Shown here: one piece after another, positions 64,000 through 64,000 of the stretch | How positions within the stretch are numbered: position 1 is the first letter of the stretch | How the letters are laid out: each line of letters begins with the position of its first letter | Source: Cyanobacterium sp. HL-69 | Lineage (GTDB): Bacteria; Cyanobacteriota; Cyanobacteriia; Cyanobacteriales; Cyanobacteriaceae | Assembly (NCBI GenBank): GCA_002813895.1 | Contig: CP024912.1 | Location: forward strand, 1,426,001 to 1,490,000 | Direction of reading: 5' to 3' | Length of the DNA stretch: 64,000 nt | Notes under the pieces: model-generated | Told to the model about the DNA's origin: nothing | Seen by the model: only the letters and a program-made list of their open reading frames with translations | Database searches by the model: none | Translations under genes and position numbers: made by a program

Positions 64000-64000
64000 T

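Overview
The window is a stretch of cyanobacterial chromosome. The direct evidence is psaC and psaM (photosystem I), ndhN (NDH-1), vipp1 (thylakoid biogenesis), ftrV (ferredoxin-thioredoxin reductase), ccs1, ferredoxin-nitrite reductase, a Ycf45-type ATPase and several small cyanobacteria-only families (DUF1830, DUF1997, DUF3155, DUF4327). The HIP1 octamer GCGATCGC recurs throughout, and the DNA is AT-rich. A unicellular Cyanobacterium/Geminocystis-like lineage is a reasonable guess, but it is inference. I saw no rRNA, CRISPR array, insertion sequence, prophage or replication origin.

Layout. 0-5.2 kb: Ycf45-like R3H ATPase (cut by the left edge), vipp1, the spkB kinase followed closely by a PabC-like lyase. 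5.4-9.5 kb: tRNA-Gln with promoter and terminator, an RluA-type pseudouridine synthase, an alpha/beta hydrolase, then a 574-bp non-coding leader with two copies of a structured-looking motif before a 73-residue protein. 9.7-20.3 kb: msrB-msrA, acs, a PEP-CTERM-like secreted protein, a ribulokinase-like FGGY kinase, sufS, and a YqiJ/flotillin membrane pair. 20.6-28.6 kb: nirA, ftrV, cysteine lyase, an orphan EcfT, a MASE1-GGDEF protein and a SmtB/ZiaR-like repressor. 29-35.6 kb: argZ/agrE, a CbiL-CbiM-CbiQ nickel/cobalt uptake operon without its ATPase, prxQ and hslO. 35.9-41.8 kb: CPBP protease, creatininase, Nit1 amidase, asd, ccs1, ndhN. 42-52 kb: valS carrying a membrane CAAD insertion, psaM, HhH and ExoD proteins, hisZ, a J-protein, a hydroxylase-SDR fusion and pdxH. 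52-64 kb: an HdrB-like protein, an MFS carrier, lepA, a small accessory patch (CoiA-like, lone MNT nucleotidyltransferase), ridA, psaC, a DciA-like protein head-to-head with a SPOR-like protein, a PIN toxin-antitoxin pair, a GT39-like transferase and argS (cut by the right edge).

Most genes are single or in pairs, as is usual in cyanobacterial chromosomes. Gene ends are marked by GC-rich hairpins, often bidirectional. The intergenic DNA holds at least two dispersed repeat families: a degenerate unit of about 100 bp (seven recognisable copies) and a 20-bp perfect palindrome family. The least explained element is the tandem leader motif at about 8.2-8.6 kb, a candidate two-aptamer regulatory RNA whose family I cannot fix by eye.
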